Shown here in pieces: positions 16,203-25,727 of a stretch of DNA of 64,000 nucleotides. A program made the position numbers and the translations under genes. The number at the start of each line of letters is the position of its first letter. The first letter of the stretch is position 1. The stretch covers positions 2,976,001-3,040,000 of the forward strand of contig NZ_JAAOYM010000001.1 of NCBI RefSeq assembly GCF_011761185.1. The letters run 5' to 3'. Under the pieces are notes generated by a model, which ran no database searches, was not told the origin of the DNA, and saw only the letters and a program-made list of their open reading frames with translations. This DNA is from Saccharomonospora amisosensis (GTDB taxonomy: Bacteria; Actinomycetota; Actinomycetes; Mycobacteriales; Pseudonocardiaceae).

Positions 16203-19200
16203 GCCACCCGTTCCTCGTCAGCCTCCGCTACCACCAGCAGCGGCGCACCACCCGCGACCTGGTCTCCCGGAGCAACCAGTACCTGGCGAACGGTGCCGCT
16301 CACCGGAGCCGTCACCGGCATCTCCAGTTTCATTGCCTCAAGAGTTACCAGCGGTTCCCCGGAGGTGACCCGGCTTCCGGCCACGACGTCCGTCCGCCAC
16401 ACGCTCGCCGCCATCGGCGCCGTCACGACGACCTCGCCGTCGGCGATGTCGAGGCCGCCGGGCGCGTCGAAACCGACGGTCTCGCCCGCCCGATCGAACT
16501 CACCTGCCGCCGCCCACCTCCTTCGTTCGGCCTCGAATGCCTCGGCCTGTTCGCGGGTGAACACGGCGATCGATTCGGCGTTGCCGACCAGCAACTTGCG
16601 GTATTCCGCGTAGTCGAAGGTGCCCTCCCTGATGTCCAGGGTGGTGCGGCCGGTGCGCAGGTCGGCACGGATATCGGCCAGTTCTTCCGGACTGACCGGC
16701 TCCCAGACGATGCGATCGAAGAACCGGAGCAGCCACGGCACTCCTTCCTGGAACGAGCCGTACTGCCGCACGCCCGACCAGATCGGCACGGTGCGGCCGA
16801 TGAGCTGGTAGCCGCCGGGGCTTTCCATCCCGTAGACGCACAGGTACGAACCACCGATGCCGACGGTGCCCTCCGCGGTCCAGGTCCGCGCCGGGTTGTA
16901 CTTGGTGGTGACCAGCCGGTGCCTGGGGTCGATCGGCACCGCGGCGGGCGCACCCAGGTAAACGTCGCCGAGCCCGAGTACAAGGTAGGAGGCCTCGAAG
17001 ACGACCCGGCGCACGTCCTCGATCGTGGCAAGCCCGTTGATTCGCCGGATGAACTCGATGTTGGACGGGTTGTAGAGCGCGTCGTCGCGCACGTTCGTCG
17101 TGTAGCGCTCGATCGCCTCCGCCACCGACGGGTCGTCCCAGGAAAGCGGCAGGCGCAGTTCGCGACTGGGCACGACCATGTCGTCCACCGAGGGCAGGGT
17201 GCCCTCGATCTCGGCGAGCAGTCCCGTGAGCGCTCGCACGCCCAGCACGTCCGGGTCGGTGTGGATGTGCAGCGAACGCACGCCTGGTGTGACGTCGATG
17301 ATTCCCCGCTCGTCGCGGGCGTGCAGCGCGGTCGCGAGCGCGTGGATACGCATCCGCAGGCCGAGGTCGAGCGTCATCGGGCCGTACTCGACGAGCACCG
17401 CGTCGTCGCCCGCCCGCCGGTAAACCACCGCGGGCCTGCCGTCGTCCTGGTCGATGCTCAGCACTACCCCGGTGTCGGCGGCCGCGTCGGTGCGCGCGGC
17501 AGGGAGGTTCACCGCGCGCGGGACGCGTACGGCATCGGCGGCTTCCTCCGTCACGGGGTGGAATCGCAGCCGATCGTCAGGACGCAGCTGACCGAGCTTC
17601 CACCTGTCTCCGCTCACCACGGTCATCGGGCAGGCGAAGCCGCCGAGGCTGGGACCGTCCGGCCCCAGCAGCGCCGGGGTGTCGCCGGTGAAGTTCACCG
17701 TGCCGACCGAGTAGGCATTGTCGTGCAGGTTCGAGGGGTGCAGCCCCGCCTCACCGCCGTTGTCGCGTGCCCACCTCGGGCGCGGCCCGGACAGCCGCAC
17801 ACCTGGACGACCCGCGTGCACCTGCACCGTCCAGGTGGCCGCGTAGATCGCAGCCATGTCGTCGACAGTGAAGTAGTCCGGCGCGGGTTGTGGCCCCGGC
17901 AGCACCGCCAGCGTCCAGTCGTGCGTCAGCCGGGGCCGGTCCCGCGCCGGCACCGGCCTCGGGTCCGCTGCGTCGTCGCGCACCACACCCGGCAGTATCG
18001 TGTCGCCGGCGCGTAGTTCGCGGCCGGTGTAGCCGCCGATGCCGCCCTGCGGGAAGGTGGCCGCGCTGCCGAGGTACCGGGGTACGTCCAGTCCACCACG
18101 GAACAGCACGTAGGCGCGCACCCCGGCCCCGGTCACCGTGCCCACCGTGAGCAGGCCACCTGCGGGAACCTCGACCGGCTCCCACTGCGCCACCTGCTTG
18201 CCGTCCACGGTGACCGGTGCTTCGGCACCCGTCACGCACACGGTTGTCGCCCCGGCGAACCGCAGCGTCGGGCCGGTCAGGGTGCACTCCAACCCGGGGG
18301 CGCCCTCCGGGTTGCCGAGCGCCAGGTTGCCCAGCCGAAACGACAGGTCGTCCATCGGGCCGGACGGCGGCACGCCAACCTCCCAGAACCCGAGCCGACC
18401 CGGCCAGTCCTGCACCGTGGTCAGCGTTCCGGGCTCGATCACGTCGATGCGCGGGGAAGTATCCGCGACCCCTGGCAGGGTCGCCGTGGTGTGGGTGGCC
18501 GACCGCAACGCCGGGTCGTCACATGCCGCCAGCAACTGTCCGAGGTTGGTGTGTACGCCGGTGATGCGGGTTCGGGCGAGCGCGCCTGCCAGGCGGCTGA
18601 TCGCCTCCTCGCGGTCGGCACCGTGCGCCATCACCTTGGCCAGCAACGGATCGTAGTGCGGGGGGACGTCCTGCCCCTCGGCGATCCAGGTGTCGACCCG
18701 CACACCGGGAACGTCGGGCAGCCGAACATGGCTGAGCGTGCCCGCGCTGGGTAGGTGGTCGCGCACCGGGTCCTCGGCGTATACCCGTGCCTGGATGGCA
18801 TGACCGGTTAAGGCGGGTCCCTCGGGTGGCACGCCGTCCAGCACCGCGGTGTCACCCGCCGCGATACGGATCATCCACTCGACGAGGTCCACGTCTGTGA
18901 CGAGTTCGGTGACGCCGTGCTCCACCTGCAACCGGGTGTTCATCTCCAGGAACGAGGCCCGCTCCCGGCGCGCGTCGTAGACGAACTCGACGGTCCCCAC
19001 CGAGGCGTAGTTCATGGACTCGGCCAGCGCCCGCGCGCTGCGATGCAACCGATCGCGGACCGTGGCCGGGAGTGCGGGGGCGGGTGCCTCCTCCACGACT
19101 TTCTGGTTGCGCCGTTGCAGCGAGCAGTCGCGGTCACCGAGGCTGACGACGCGGCCCTCGCCGTCGCCAACCACCTGCACCTCGATGTGGCGGGCCTGAT

Positions 19201-19807
19201 CTACGTAGCGTTCGCAGAACACGGCCGGGTTGCCGAAGTGCTCAGCTGCCAGTCGCCGCACGGAGTCGAACGCCGCACGCAACTCGACGGGACCGCGAAC
19301 GACCCGCATGCCGATCCCGCCGCCGCCACCGGAGGCCTTCATGATCACGGGGAAGCCGATCCGCTCCGCCTCGGCCAGTGCGTGGTCCACATCAGACAGT
19401 AACCCTGATCCCGGCAACATGGGCACACCCGCACGCGCGGCGGCCTCCCTGGCCTTCGCCTTGTCGCCGAAGGTCTCCAGCTGACGCGGTGTAGGCCCGA
19501 TGAACGTCAGACCCGCATCGGCGGTGGCTCGCGCGAAGGCGGAATCCTCGGAGAGAAAGCCGTAACCAGGATGGATCGCCTGCGCACCACTCGAAACGGC
19601 CGCCCGCAACACGGCATCGGAGTCGAGGTAGCTTCGCGCCACTTCGGCCTCTCCGATCAGCACGGCGTCGTCGGCCATCCTGACGTGCGCCGACGTGCGA
19701 TCCGCCGTGGAGTACACCGCCACGGTCTCGATGCCCATCCGCCTGGCGGTGGCGATGACCCGGCAGGCGATCTCGCCCCGGTTGGCGACAAGGATTCGAT
19801 CGAACAT
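16199..19807 (-). CDS. uca: Urea carboxylase (biotin-dependent)
   Basis: A 1202-residue multidomain enzyme converting urea, bicarbonate and ATP to allophanate. Order: biotin carboxylase (1 to about 445, starting MFDRILVANRGEIACRV), KipA/AHS2-type domain (about 455-750), KipI/AHS1-type domain (about 800-1020), a urea-carboxylase-specific region and a C-terminal biotinyl domain with EAMKLEMPV (biotinylated Lys). Start 19807 has GAGGAGGGG upstream; an in-frame upstream ATG has no better support. It lies 26 nt downstream of the GntR gene and overlaps allophanate hydrolase. No urease genes are seen, so this pair is the visible urea-degrading route. Confidence 0.95.
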   Translation of the reverse strand: MFDRILVANRGEIACRVIATARRMGIETVAVYSTADRTSAHVRMADDAVLIGEAEVARSYLDSDAVLRAAVSSGAQAIHPGYGFLSEDSAFARATADAGLTFIGPTPRQLETFGDKAKAREAAARAGVPMLPGSGLLSDVDHALAEAERIGFPVIMKASGGGGGIGMRVVRGPVELRAAFDSVRRLAAEHFGNPAVFCERYVDQARHIEVQVVGDGEGRVVSLGDRDCSLQRRNQKVVEEAPAPALPATVRDRLHRSARALAESMNYASVGTVEFVYDARRERASFLEMNTRLQVEHGVTELVTDVDLVEWMIRIAAGDTAVLDGVPPEGPALTGHAIQARVYAEDPVRDHLPSAGTLSHVRLPDVPGVRVDTWIAEGQDVPPHYDPLLAKVMAHGADREEAISRLAGALARTRITGVHTNLGQLLAACDDPALRSATHTTATLPGVADTSPRIDVIEPGTLTTVQDWPGRLGFWEVGVPPSGPMDDLSFRLGNLALGNPEGAPGLECTLTGPTLRFAGATTVCVTGAEAPVTVDGKQVAQWEPVEVPAGGLLTVGTVTGAGVRAYVLFRGGLDVPRYLGSAATFPQGGIGGYTGRELRAGDTILPGVVRDDAADPRPVPARDRPRLTHDWTLAVLPGPQPAPDYFTVDDMAAIYAATWTVQVHAGRPGVRLSGPRPRWARDNGGEAGLHPSNLHDNAYSVGTVNFTGDTPALLGPDGPSLGGFACPMTVVSGDRWKLGQLRPDDRLRFHPVTEEAADAVRVPRAVNLPAARTDAAADTGVVLSIDQDDGRPAVVYRRAGDDAVLVEYGPMTLDLGLRMRIHALATALHARDERGIIDVTPGVRSLHIHTDPDVLGVRALTGLLAEIEGTLPSVDDMVVPSRELRLPLSWDDPSVAEAIERYTTNVRDDALYNPSNIEFIRRINGLATIEDVRRVVFEASYLVLGLGDVYLGAPAAVPIDPRHRLVTTKYNPARTWTAEGTVGIGGSYLCVYGMESPGGYQLIGRTVPIWSGVRQYGSFQEGVPWLLRFFDRIVWEPVSPEELADIRADLRTGRTTLDIREGTFDYAEYRKLLVGNAESIAVFTREQAEAFEAERRRWAAAGEFDRAGETVGFDAPGGLDIADGEVVVTAPMAASVWRTDVVAGSRVTSGEPLVTLEAMKLEMPVTAPVSGTVRQVLVAPGDQVAGGAPLLVVAEADEERVA

Positions 19808-19833
19808 CTGCCCCTCCTCTGGTTCGCGGTTCG

Positions 19834-20541
19834 TCACGGCTGAAGAGCCGACGCCATGCGTGCCATGGAGATCGCCTGCTCGGCTCTGGCGACGACGACG
19901 GCGCGCGATGCGTCGATATGGCCGCGCAGCGCGGCCTGCGCCTCCTCGAGCCGCCGGTCGAGCGCGAGTTCGAGGATGGTGATGTGTTCGGTGATGGTGG
20001 CGGCCATGCGGTCCGGCGTGAGGTAGTCGTACATGCGAACCGGCCGGATGCGCGCGTTCACCGCGTGCAGCGCCTCGACGAAGGCCATGTTGCCGGACGC
20101 CGCCAGCAGGGTGACGTGGAACTGCTCGTCCCTGTCGACGAATCCGGCGTCCGGTAGCGGCGGGTTCCGCTGTAGTGCGTGCCAGTGGTCGAGTTCGGGT
20201 CCGAGCAGGTCCGGGTCGTGGCGTGCCTGCGCCGGGGCCAACCGTTCGAAGCCGCGTAGTTCGAGGGTGAACCTGAGTTCGTACAGGTCGTTGAGGTCAC
20301 TGAACTTCGGCCGGTACGGGTAGAGCCCGCTCTCGCCGCGCTCCACCAAGCCGTCGGCGACCAGCCGGGCGAGCGCCTCACGGATCGGGGTGCGAGACGC
20401 CTCGTAGCGGGCCGCGAGCTTGCCCTCGCCGAGCCGATCCGACGGCGGGAACGCACCGCTCATCAGGTCGGCTCGCAGGGCTCGGTAAACGCGCTCACCC
20501 ACCGGCCGCGCGCGGTCGGGGTGCGGTTGCTTCACTGCCAT
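19834..20541 (-). CDS. GntR-family (FCD) transcriptional regulator
   Basis: A 235-residue regulator with an N-terminal winged helix (GKLAARYEASRTPIREAL, about residues 40-57) and a helical FCD ligand domain. The ligand domain carries the metal-binding His/Asp pattern (DRDEQFH and later TEHITIL, RGHI). It sits inside the urea operon, 6 nt after urtE and 26 nt before urea carboxylase. It most likely controls this operon in response to urea, allophanate or nitrogen status (inference from position). Confidence 0.9.
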   Translation of the reverse strand: MAVKQPHPDRARPVGERVYRALRADLMSGAFPPSDRLGEGKLAARYEASRTPIREALARLVADGLVERGESGLYPYRPKFSDLNDLYELRFTLELRGFERLAPAQARHDPDLLGPELDHWHALQRNPPLPDAGFVDRDEQFHVTLLAASGNMAFVEALHAVNARIRPVRMYDYLTPDRMAATITEHITILELALDRRLEEAQAALRGHIDASRAVVVARAEQAISMARMASALQP

Positions 20542-20547
20542 ACTTCC

Positions 20548-21240
20548 TCAGATCGCCATCGCCTCGCGCGCCGCGCGTTCCGCACCGAGGCCGCCTTCTC
20601 CGGTATCCGCGATCCGGCCGGACTCGAGCACGTAGTAGCGGGAGGCGGCGCGTAGCGCGAACCCGATGTGCTGCTCGACCATGAGCACGCCAAGGCCGCC
20701 TCGCCGGGTGAGATCGGTGACGGTCTGCTCGATCTCGGACACCACCGTTGGCTGGATGCCTTCGGTGGGCTCGTCCAGGATCAGCATCCTGGGCTCGGTC
20801 AGCAGCGCGCGAGCGATCGCCAGCTGCTGCCGCTGCCCGCCCGAAAGCAGACCTGCCCTGCGGTCGAGCAGCCCGGTCAGCGCTGGAAACAGGTCGAGTG
20901 ACTCCGCGATCAGCTCCCTGCCGCGGCGGCGCCCGTCCGCGACGACACGCAGGTTCTCCATGGTGGTGAGCTGGCCGAAACACTGCTGGCCCTGCGGCAC
21001 GTAGCCCAGTCCCCGCGCTACCCGGGCGGCCGGGCGCATCCGGGTGAGATCCTCGCCGTCGAACACCACCCGGCCCCTTGTGACGTTCAGCAGACCGACC
21101 GCCGCGCGCAGCAGCGTGGTCTTGCCAGCCCCGTTGTGGCCCATCACTGCGACCACTGCATCGGCGGGGACCGCGATGCTGACGTCACGAACCACTTCGG
21201 TGCGCCCGTATCCGGTGTGGACGTTGATCAGTTCAAGCAT
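20548..21240 (-). CDS. urtE: Urea ABC transporter ATPase UrtE
   Basis: A 230-residue ABC ATPase of the LivF type. Walker A is GHNGAGKTT, signature LSGGQRQQLAIARAL, Walker B MLILDEPTEG. It is the second ATPase of the urea importer and overlaps urtD by 8 nt. The LivF/LivG pair plus the urtABC genes and the following urea carboxylase identify urea, rather than branched-chain amino acids, as substrate. Confidence 0.93.
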   Translation of the reverse strand: MLELINVHTGYGRTEVVRDVSIAVPADAVVAVMGHNGAGKTTLLRAAVGLLNVTRGRVVFDGEDLTRMRPAARVARGLGYVPQGQQCFGQLTTMENLRVVADGRRRGRELIAESLDLFPALTGLLDRRAGLLSGGQRQQLAIARALLTEPRMLILDEPTEGIQPTVVSEIEQTVTDLTRRGGLGVLMVEQHIGFALRAASRYYVLESGRIADTGEGGLGAERAAREAMAI

Positions 21241-22072
21241 CGGCCGCTCCTGCCATTCCGGGGGTACCGAGGTAGACCTCCTGCACGCGGGGGTCGGCCT
21301 GCACCTGCGCGACGGTGCCCTCGGCCAGCACCTTGCCCCCGTGCAGCACGGTCACCGACGTGGCGAAGTCGCGCATGAAGTCCATGTCGTGCTCGACAAC
21401 GACCACGGTGCGATCGGCACCGATCCGCCGCAACAGCTCGCCCGTGGTAGCGCGTTCGTCGTGGCTCATGCCCGCGACCGGTTCGTCAAGCAGCAGCACG
21501 TCGGCGTTTTGCACCAGCAGCATGCCGATCTCCAGCCACTGCTTCTGGCCGTGCGCCAGAGTCCCCGCCTGCCGGTGGGCCAGTTCGGCGAGCCCGACGG
21601 TCTCCAGTGCCTGCGCCACTGGCGGTTCCACCGTGCGGCGGCGCCGCAGCAGCTTCAGCGGTGACCGGTGGGCGCCCGCGGCGATGTCAAGGTTCTGCAG
21701 CACACTGAGCCGTTCGAACACCGTCGCCGTCTGGAAGGTGCGGCCGACGCCGAGCCTGGCGATCTGCTGCGCCTTCTTGCCGATCAGTTCGGTACCGGAC
21801 TTCCGCACCGAGCCGGTGGCTGGTACCAGCCCGGTCACCGCGTCGACAAGAGTGGTTTTCCCGGCGCCGTTGGGTCCGATCAGGAATCGCAGATCACCCT
21901 GTAGCAGGGTCAGGTTGACCCTGTCGACGGCGGTGAACCCGTCGAAGGTCACCGTCAGGTCGGTGATTTCGAGGTATTCGGTGCCCATTCCCCGGTTGCC
22001 GCCGAAAACGGGTTGGTCTGTCCTGCGGGCACTTCCCGCCACCGGTGGTTCGTGACCGTCAGTGGTTGTCAT
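21233..22072 (-). CDS. urtD: Urea ABC transporter ATPase UrtD
   Basis: A 279-residue ABC ATPase of the LivG type with a 30-residue N-terminal extension. Walker A is GPNGAGKTT. The signature is degenerate (LAHGQKQWLEIGMLL), which is characteristic of UrtD proteins. Walker B is VLLLDEPVAGMS. The ATG at 22072 overlaps the urtC stop (ATGA). The longer open frame upstream is antisense to or out of frame with urtC and is not coding. Confidence 0.93.
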   Translation of the reverse strand: MTTTDGHEPPVAGSARRTDQPVFGGNRGMGTEYLEITDLTVTFDGFTAVDRVNLTLLQGDLRFLIGPNGAGKTTLVDAVTGLVPATGSVRKSGTELIGKKAQQIARLGVGRTFQTATVFERLSVLQNLDIAAGAHRSPLKLLRRRRTVEPPVAQALETVGLAELAHRQAGTLAHGQKQWLEIGMLLVQNADVLLLDEPVAGMSHDERATTGELLRRIGADRTVVVVEHDMDFMRDFATSVTVLHGGKVLAEGTVAQVQADPRVQEVYLGTPGMAGAADA

Positions 22073-23205
22073 GCCGTTGCCTCCTCCGGTGCCGTCGCAT
22101 GCCGCACCCCCGGTTTCGTCACCGTCCCGCTTCGTCGCTTCAGCACGGCGACGATCGAAGCCAGCCCGCCGGGAAGGAACCCGACAACCGCGATGAACAG
22201 CAGGCCCTGGGCGTAGGTCCACATCGAAGGGAACTGCTCGGAAAGGGTCGTCTGTGCCCACGCCACCGCGATCGCACCGATCACCGGTCCCAGCAACGTC
22301 TCCCTGCCGCCGATCGCGACGCCGATCAGGAACGCGATGGAGGGAAGGACGCCGACGTCGGCGGGTGAGACGATCCCGACGACGGGCACGAACAGCGCAC
22401 CCGCGATCCCCGCGAACGCGGCGGCGACCGCGTAGGCGGCCACCTTGATGTTGGCCGGGTCGTAGCCGAGGAACCGCACACGCTCCTCCTGGTCGCGCAC
22501 CGCCACAAGCAGTTCCCCGTAACGGCTTCGCGTCAACTGCCACGCGAAGAGCACCACGGCCAGCAGCGTGCCTGCGGCGATGAAGAACAACATCCGCATG
22601 TTGACCGGGTCGTTGAGCGCGAACCCGAAGAAGGAATGGAAGCTGCTCAGGCCGTTGCTGCCGCCGACGCTCTGCTGCCCGACGAGCAGGATCGCGAACG
22701 CGGCGGCGAGCGCCTGGCTCAGGATCGCGAAGTACGCTCCCTTGACGCGACGCTTGAAGATGACGAGCCCGAGCAACACCGCGACCAACGCGGGCAACAC
22801 CAGGATGGCGAGCAGTGTCACCACGGGTGACGCCAGCGGCGCCCACCAACCGGGAACCTCAGTGAACCCGGCGATCTGTAGGAACACCGGAACGCTGCCG
22901 GGCCCGTCGCGCAGTTCGGCATCGGCGAGCTTCAGGTGCATCGCCATCAGGTAGGCGCCGAGTCCGAAGAAGACGCCCTGGCCCAGGGTCAGCATCCCGC
23001 CGCGACCCCAGGCCAGCCCGATGCCGACCGCCACGATGGCGTAGCAGAGGAACTTGGCGAGCAGGTTCAACCGAAACTCGCTGAGCACCGCGGGTGCCAG
23101 CCCGAACAGCATCGCGGCGGCCAGCGCGAATCCCGCCAGTGCACGCCATCGCGACGGGCTACCCCAAGCGTGGGCGGTGGTGACCGCCGAGCGGAAGGTG
23201 GTCAC
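22069..23205 (-). CDS. urtC: Urea ABC transporter permease UrtC
   Basis: A 378-residue LivM-type permease with eight to ten membrane spans. The cytoplasmic coupling region ARDQEERVRFLGYDPANIK is typical of UrtC. Start is GTG at 23205, with AAGGAG 6 nt upstream; it overlaps the urtB stop (GTGA). It forms the membrane channel with UrtB. Confidence 0.93.
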   Translation of the reverse strand: MTTFRSAVTTAHAWGSPSRWRALAGFALAAAMLFGLAPAVLSEFRLNLLAKFLCYAIVAVGIGLAWGRGGMLTLGQGVFFGLGAYLMAMHLKLADAELRDGPGSVPVFLQIAGFTEVPGWWAPLASPVVTLLAILVLPALVAVLLGLVIFKRRVKGAYFAILSQALAAAFAILLVGQQSVGGSNGLSSFHSFFGFALNDPVNMRMLFFIAAGTLLAVVLFAWQLTRSRYGELLVAVRDQEERVRFLGYDPANIKVAAYAVAAAFAGIAGALFVPVVGIVSPADVGVLPSIAFLIGVAIGGRETLLGPVIGAIAVAWAQTTLSEQFPSMWTYAQGLLFIAVVGFLPGGLASIVAVLKRRSGTVTKPGVRHATAPEEATA

Positions 23206-24086
23206 GCAAGGCTCCTTGTCTTGAGGCTGAACAGTCCTTGCGGTCGAAGCTGTAGGAAGATGACGATCACCAGGAACACACCGACCTTGGCCAGGCTCGC
23301 CGTTGTCGAGTACTCGAAGAAGGACTGCAGGCTGCCGAGCGCGAACGCCGCGATAACGGCGCCCTTTAGCTGTCCGAGCCCGCCCGCGACCACCACGAGG
23401 AACGCATCGATCACGTAGCTTTGGCCGGTGGTCGGGCTGGTGGAGCCGATGAGAGTCAGCGCGACACCGGCCACCCCCGCCAGCCCGGAGCCGATGAAGA
23501 ACGTGGTGAGGTCGGTGCGCCTGCTCGAGATGCCCGCGGTCTCGGCCAGGTCGCGGTTGCCCACGACGGCGCGGATCCGTCGCCCCATGGCTGTGTAGCG
23601 CAGCACGGCGGTGAGGGCCAGCACGCACAACGTGGCGAGCACCAGGATGAACACCCTGGTCTTCGGCACCACGGTCCCGAACAGCTCGACGCCACCGACG
23701 AGCCACTGTGGTGCCGTCACGTTCACCGCGGGCGCACCGAAGACGTCACGGGCGAGTTGCTGCAGCACCATTCCGACACCGAAGGTCACCAGCAGGGTGT
23801 CCAGCGGCCGGTGGTAAAGCCGCCTGATGAGGGTGGCCTCCAGAGCCACCCCCAGCAGGCCGCCGACGGCGAATCCGGTCACGAGCGCGACCGGGAGTGA
23901 CACGCCCGCGGTGCCCAGCACCTGCTGCGTGACGAACGCCGTGTAGGAGCCCGCCATGATGAACTCGCCGTGAGCCATGTTGATCACGCCCATCTGGCCG
24001 AACACCAGCGACAGTCCCAGCGCGGCGAGCAGCAGGATCGAGCCGGTGCTCATACCGGTGAGCAACTGTCCGATGACGACGTCCAT
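23202..24086 (-). CDS. urtB: Urea ABC transporter permease UrtB
   Basis: A 294-residue LivH-type permease with about eight spans. Conserved stretches are GQMGVINMAHGEF near the N-terminus and RAVVGNRDLAETAGI in the coupling loop. Start at 24086 has GAGGGAGAG about 10 nt upstream; the 40-codon upstream extension lies in the urtA-urtB gap and is rejected. Partner of UrtC in the urea importer. Confidence 0.93.
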   Translation of the reverse strand: MDVVIGQLLTGMSTGSILLLAALGLSLVFGQMGVINMAHGEFIMAGSYTAFVTQQVLGTAGVSLPVALVTGFAVGGLLGVALEATLIRRLYHRPLDTLLVTFGVGMVLQQLARDVFGAPAVNVTAPQWLVGGVELFGTVVPKTRVFILVLATLCVLALTAVLRYTAMGRRIRAVVGNRDLAETAGISSRRTDLTTFFIGSGLAGVAGVALTLIGSTSPTTGQSYVIDAFLVVVAGGLGQLKGAVIAAFALGSLQSFFEYSTTASLAKVGVFLVIVIFLQLRPQGLFSLKTRSLA

Positions 24087-24130
24087 GAGAGGCTCTCCCT
24101 CTGTTCCGGTTCCGGCGAACTCCCCATCGA

Positions 24131-25375
24131 CTACCGGGCCAAGCCCTCGGCCCAGTCGTAGGACTTCAGGTACGGGTCGGGCTTGATGGGGCCGTCGGAC
24201 TCCCACACCGTGTAGATGAGGCCGTCGGAGCGGATCTCACCGATCCGTGCCGTCTTGCTGATGTGGTTGTTCTCGCCGTCGATCGTCACGGTTCCCTCGG
24301 GCGCGTCGAAGCTCACGCCCGCCGCCGCCTTCCTGACATCGTCCACATCGAATGACTTCGCCTTCTCCGCACTGGCCTTCCACAGGTACACGGAGGTGTA
24401 GGCGGCCTCCATGGCGTCGGAGGTGACTCGCTTGGCGCCGTACTCCTCCTTGAACGCCGCCACGAATGCCGAGTTGTCGGCGGAATCGAGTGTCTGGTAG
24501 TAGTTCCACGACACCAGCTGGCCCTCGATGTTCTTGACGCCGATGCCGCCGATCTCCTCCTCTGCGATGGACACCGACATCACCGGCATGTCCTTCGCGG
24601 ACAGGCCGACGTTGCTGTACTCGCGGAAGAACGCCACATTGGAGTCGCCGTTGAGGGTGTTGAACACCGCGTCCGCGTCGGCCTTGCGGATCTTGTTGCC
24701 GATCGTCGAGAAGTCGGTGGAGCCCAGCGGGGTGTACTCCTCGCCCTTGATCTCGATACCGTTCGCCTTCGCGTAGGCCTTGATGACCTCGTTCGCGGTG
24801 CGCGGGAACACGTAGTCGCTGCCGAGGAGGAACAACGACTTGACGCCCCGCTCTCGCAGGTAGTCGAGCGCGGGAACGATCTGCTGGTTGGTGGTGGCGC
24901 CGGAGTAGAAGATGTTCTCCGACGACTCGAGCCCTTCGTACTGCACGGGGTAGTACAGCAGCGCGTTGTTGTCCTCGAACACCGGAAGCATCGCCTTCCT
25001 GCTGGCCGAGGTCCAGCCGCCGAAGACGGCCGCGACGCAGTCGTCGCGGATCAGCTTCCCGGCCTTCTCCGCGAACACGGTCGGCTCGGAGGCCCCGTCC
25101 TCCGCGACGATCCTGAGCCGCATGCCGAGCACACCGCCGTCGGCGTTGATCTCCTTGACCGCTAGTTTGATCGAGTCCCGGACGGTCACCTCGCTGATCG
25201 CCATCGTGCCGGAGAGCGAGTTCAGCGAGCCGACCTTGATCTCGTCGCCCGAAGTGTCCACGCAACTGGTGGCACCCGCCGCCGACGGATCGCCCGCGCG
25301 GCTACCGCACGATGCGAGGACGAGGCTGAGCGCTATCGCCGCCGCGGCCGTTCGTACTGCTGAGGACAACTTCAT
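24131..25375 (-). CDS. urtA: Urea ABC transporter substrate-binding lipoprotein UrtA
   Basis: A 414-residue lipoprotein. The signal peptide ends in the lipobox LASC (Cys about 24), anchoring it outside the membrane. The mature part is a FmdC/LivK-type periplasmic-binding fold with the UrtA-typical [17 protein letters not shown] and [19 protein letters not shown]. It captures urea or short amides. Start at 25375 follows AAAGG; an ATG five codons upstream is an alternative. First gene of urtABCDE-gntR-uca-atzF. Confidence 0.95.
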   Translation of the reverse strand: MKLSSAVRTAAAAIALSLVLASCGSRAGDPSAAGATSCVDTSGDEIKVGSLNSLSGTMAISEVTVRDSIKLAVKEINADGGVLGMRLRIVAEDGASEPTVFAEKAGKLIRDDCVAAVFGGWTSASRKAMLPVFEDNNALLYYPVQYEGLESSENIFYSGATTNQQIVPALDYLRERGVKSLFLLGSDYVFPRTANEVIKAYAKANGIEIKGEEYTPLGSTDFSTIGNKIRKADADAVFNTLNGDSNVAFFREYSNVGLSAKDMPVMSVSIAEEEIGGIGVKNIEGQLVSWNYYQTLDSADNSAFVAAFKEEYGAKRVTSDAMEAAYTSVYLWKASAEKAKSFDVDDVRKAAAGVSFDAPEGTVTIDGENNHISKTARIGEIRSDGLIYTVWESDGPIKPDPYLKSYDWAEGLAR

Positions 25376-25727
25376 GGGCAGGCCTTTCATGCTGGGTCGG
25401 CGCACCGACAGGCGGGCGCGGATGCCGGACAGCGCACGAACGAGAACCGCGTATACAGCTCGGTATCCGCCGTCGTATTCGATAGCGGGCAACCTACGGA
25501 GGCCCTGTTTCCGCGCTATGACCTCAGGTAACCGGCCGGTGAGATCACGTTGCCGGATGGTGAAGAAACCCTCACATCCAAGCGGGCGACGCTGTGAGAA
25601 CACCCGATCGGCGCGCCGCGGCCGCGAAGACTGTCCAACCAGGCAGTGGCACCGATACGCGATCGTGGGTCATCATCGTCGGCTGACCACGGACCCGAGA
25701 ACACCCCAGAACAGCGAGGTTCGCTCG
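25376..25727. other. Divergent intergenic region, urtA / GAF regulator
   Basis: A 352-nt gene-free stretch holding the promoters of the urea operon (minus) and the GAF regulator (plus). I see no clear palindrome or nitrogen-regulator box. Open frames crossing it are extensions of antisense frames. Confidence 0.5.

Noticed and set aside
24966-25727. Upstream in-frame extension of the GAF regulator into urtA
   Set aside because: It is antisense to the secure urtA gene; ATG 25728 has a ribosome site and precedes the conserved domain.
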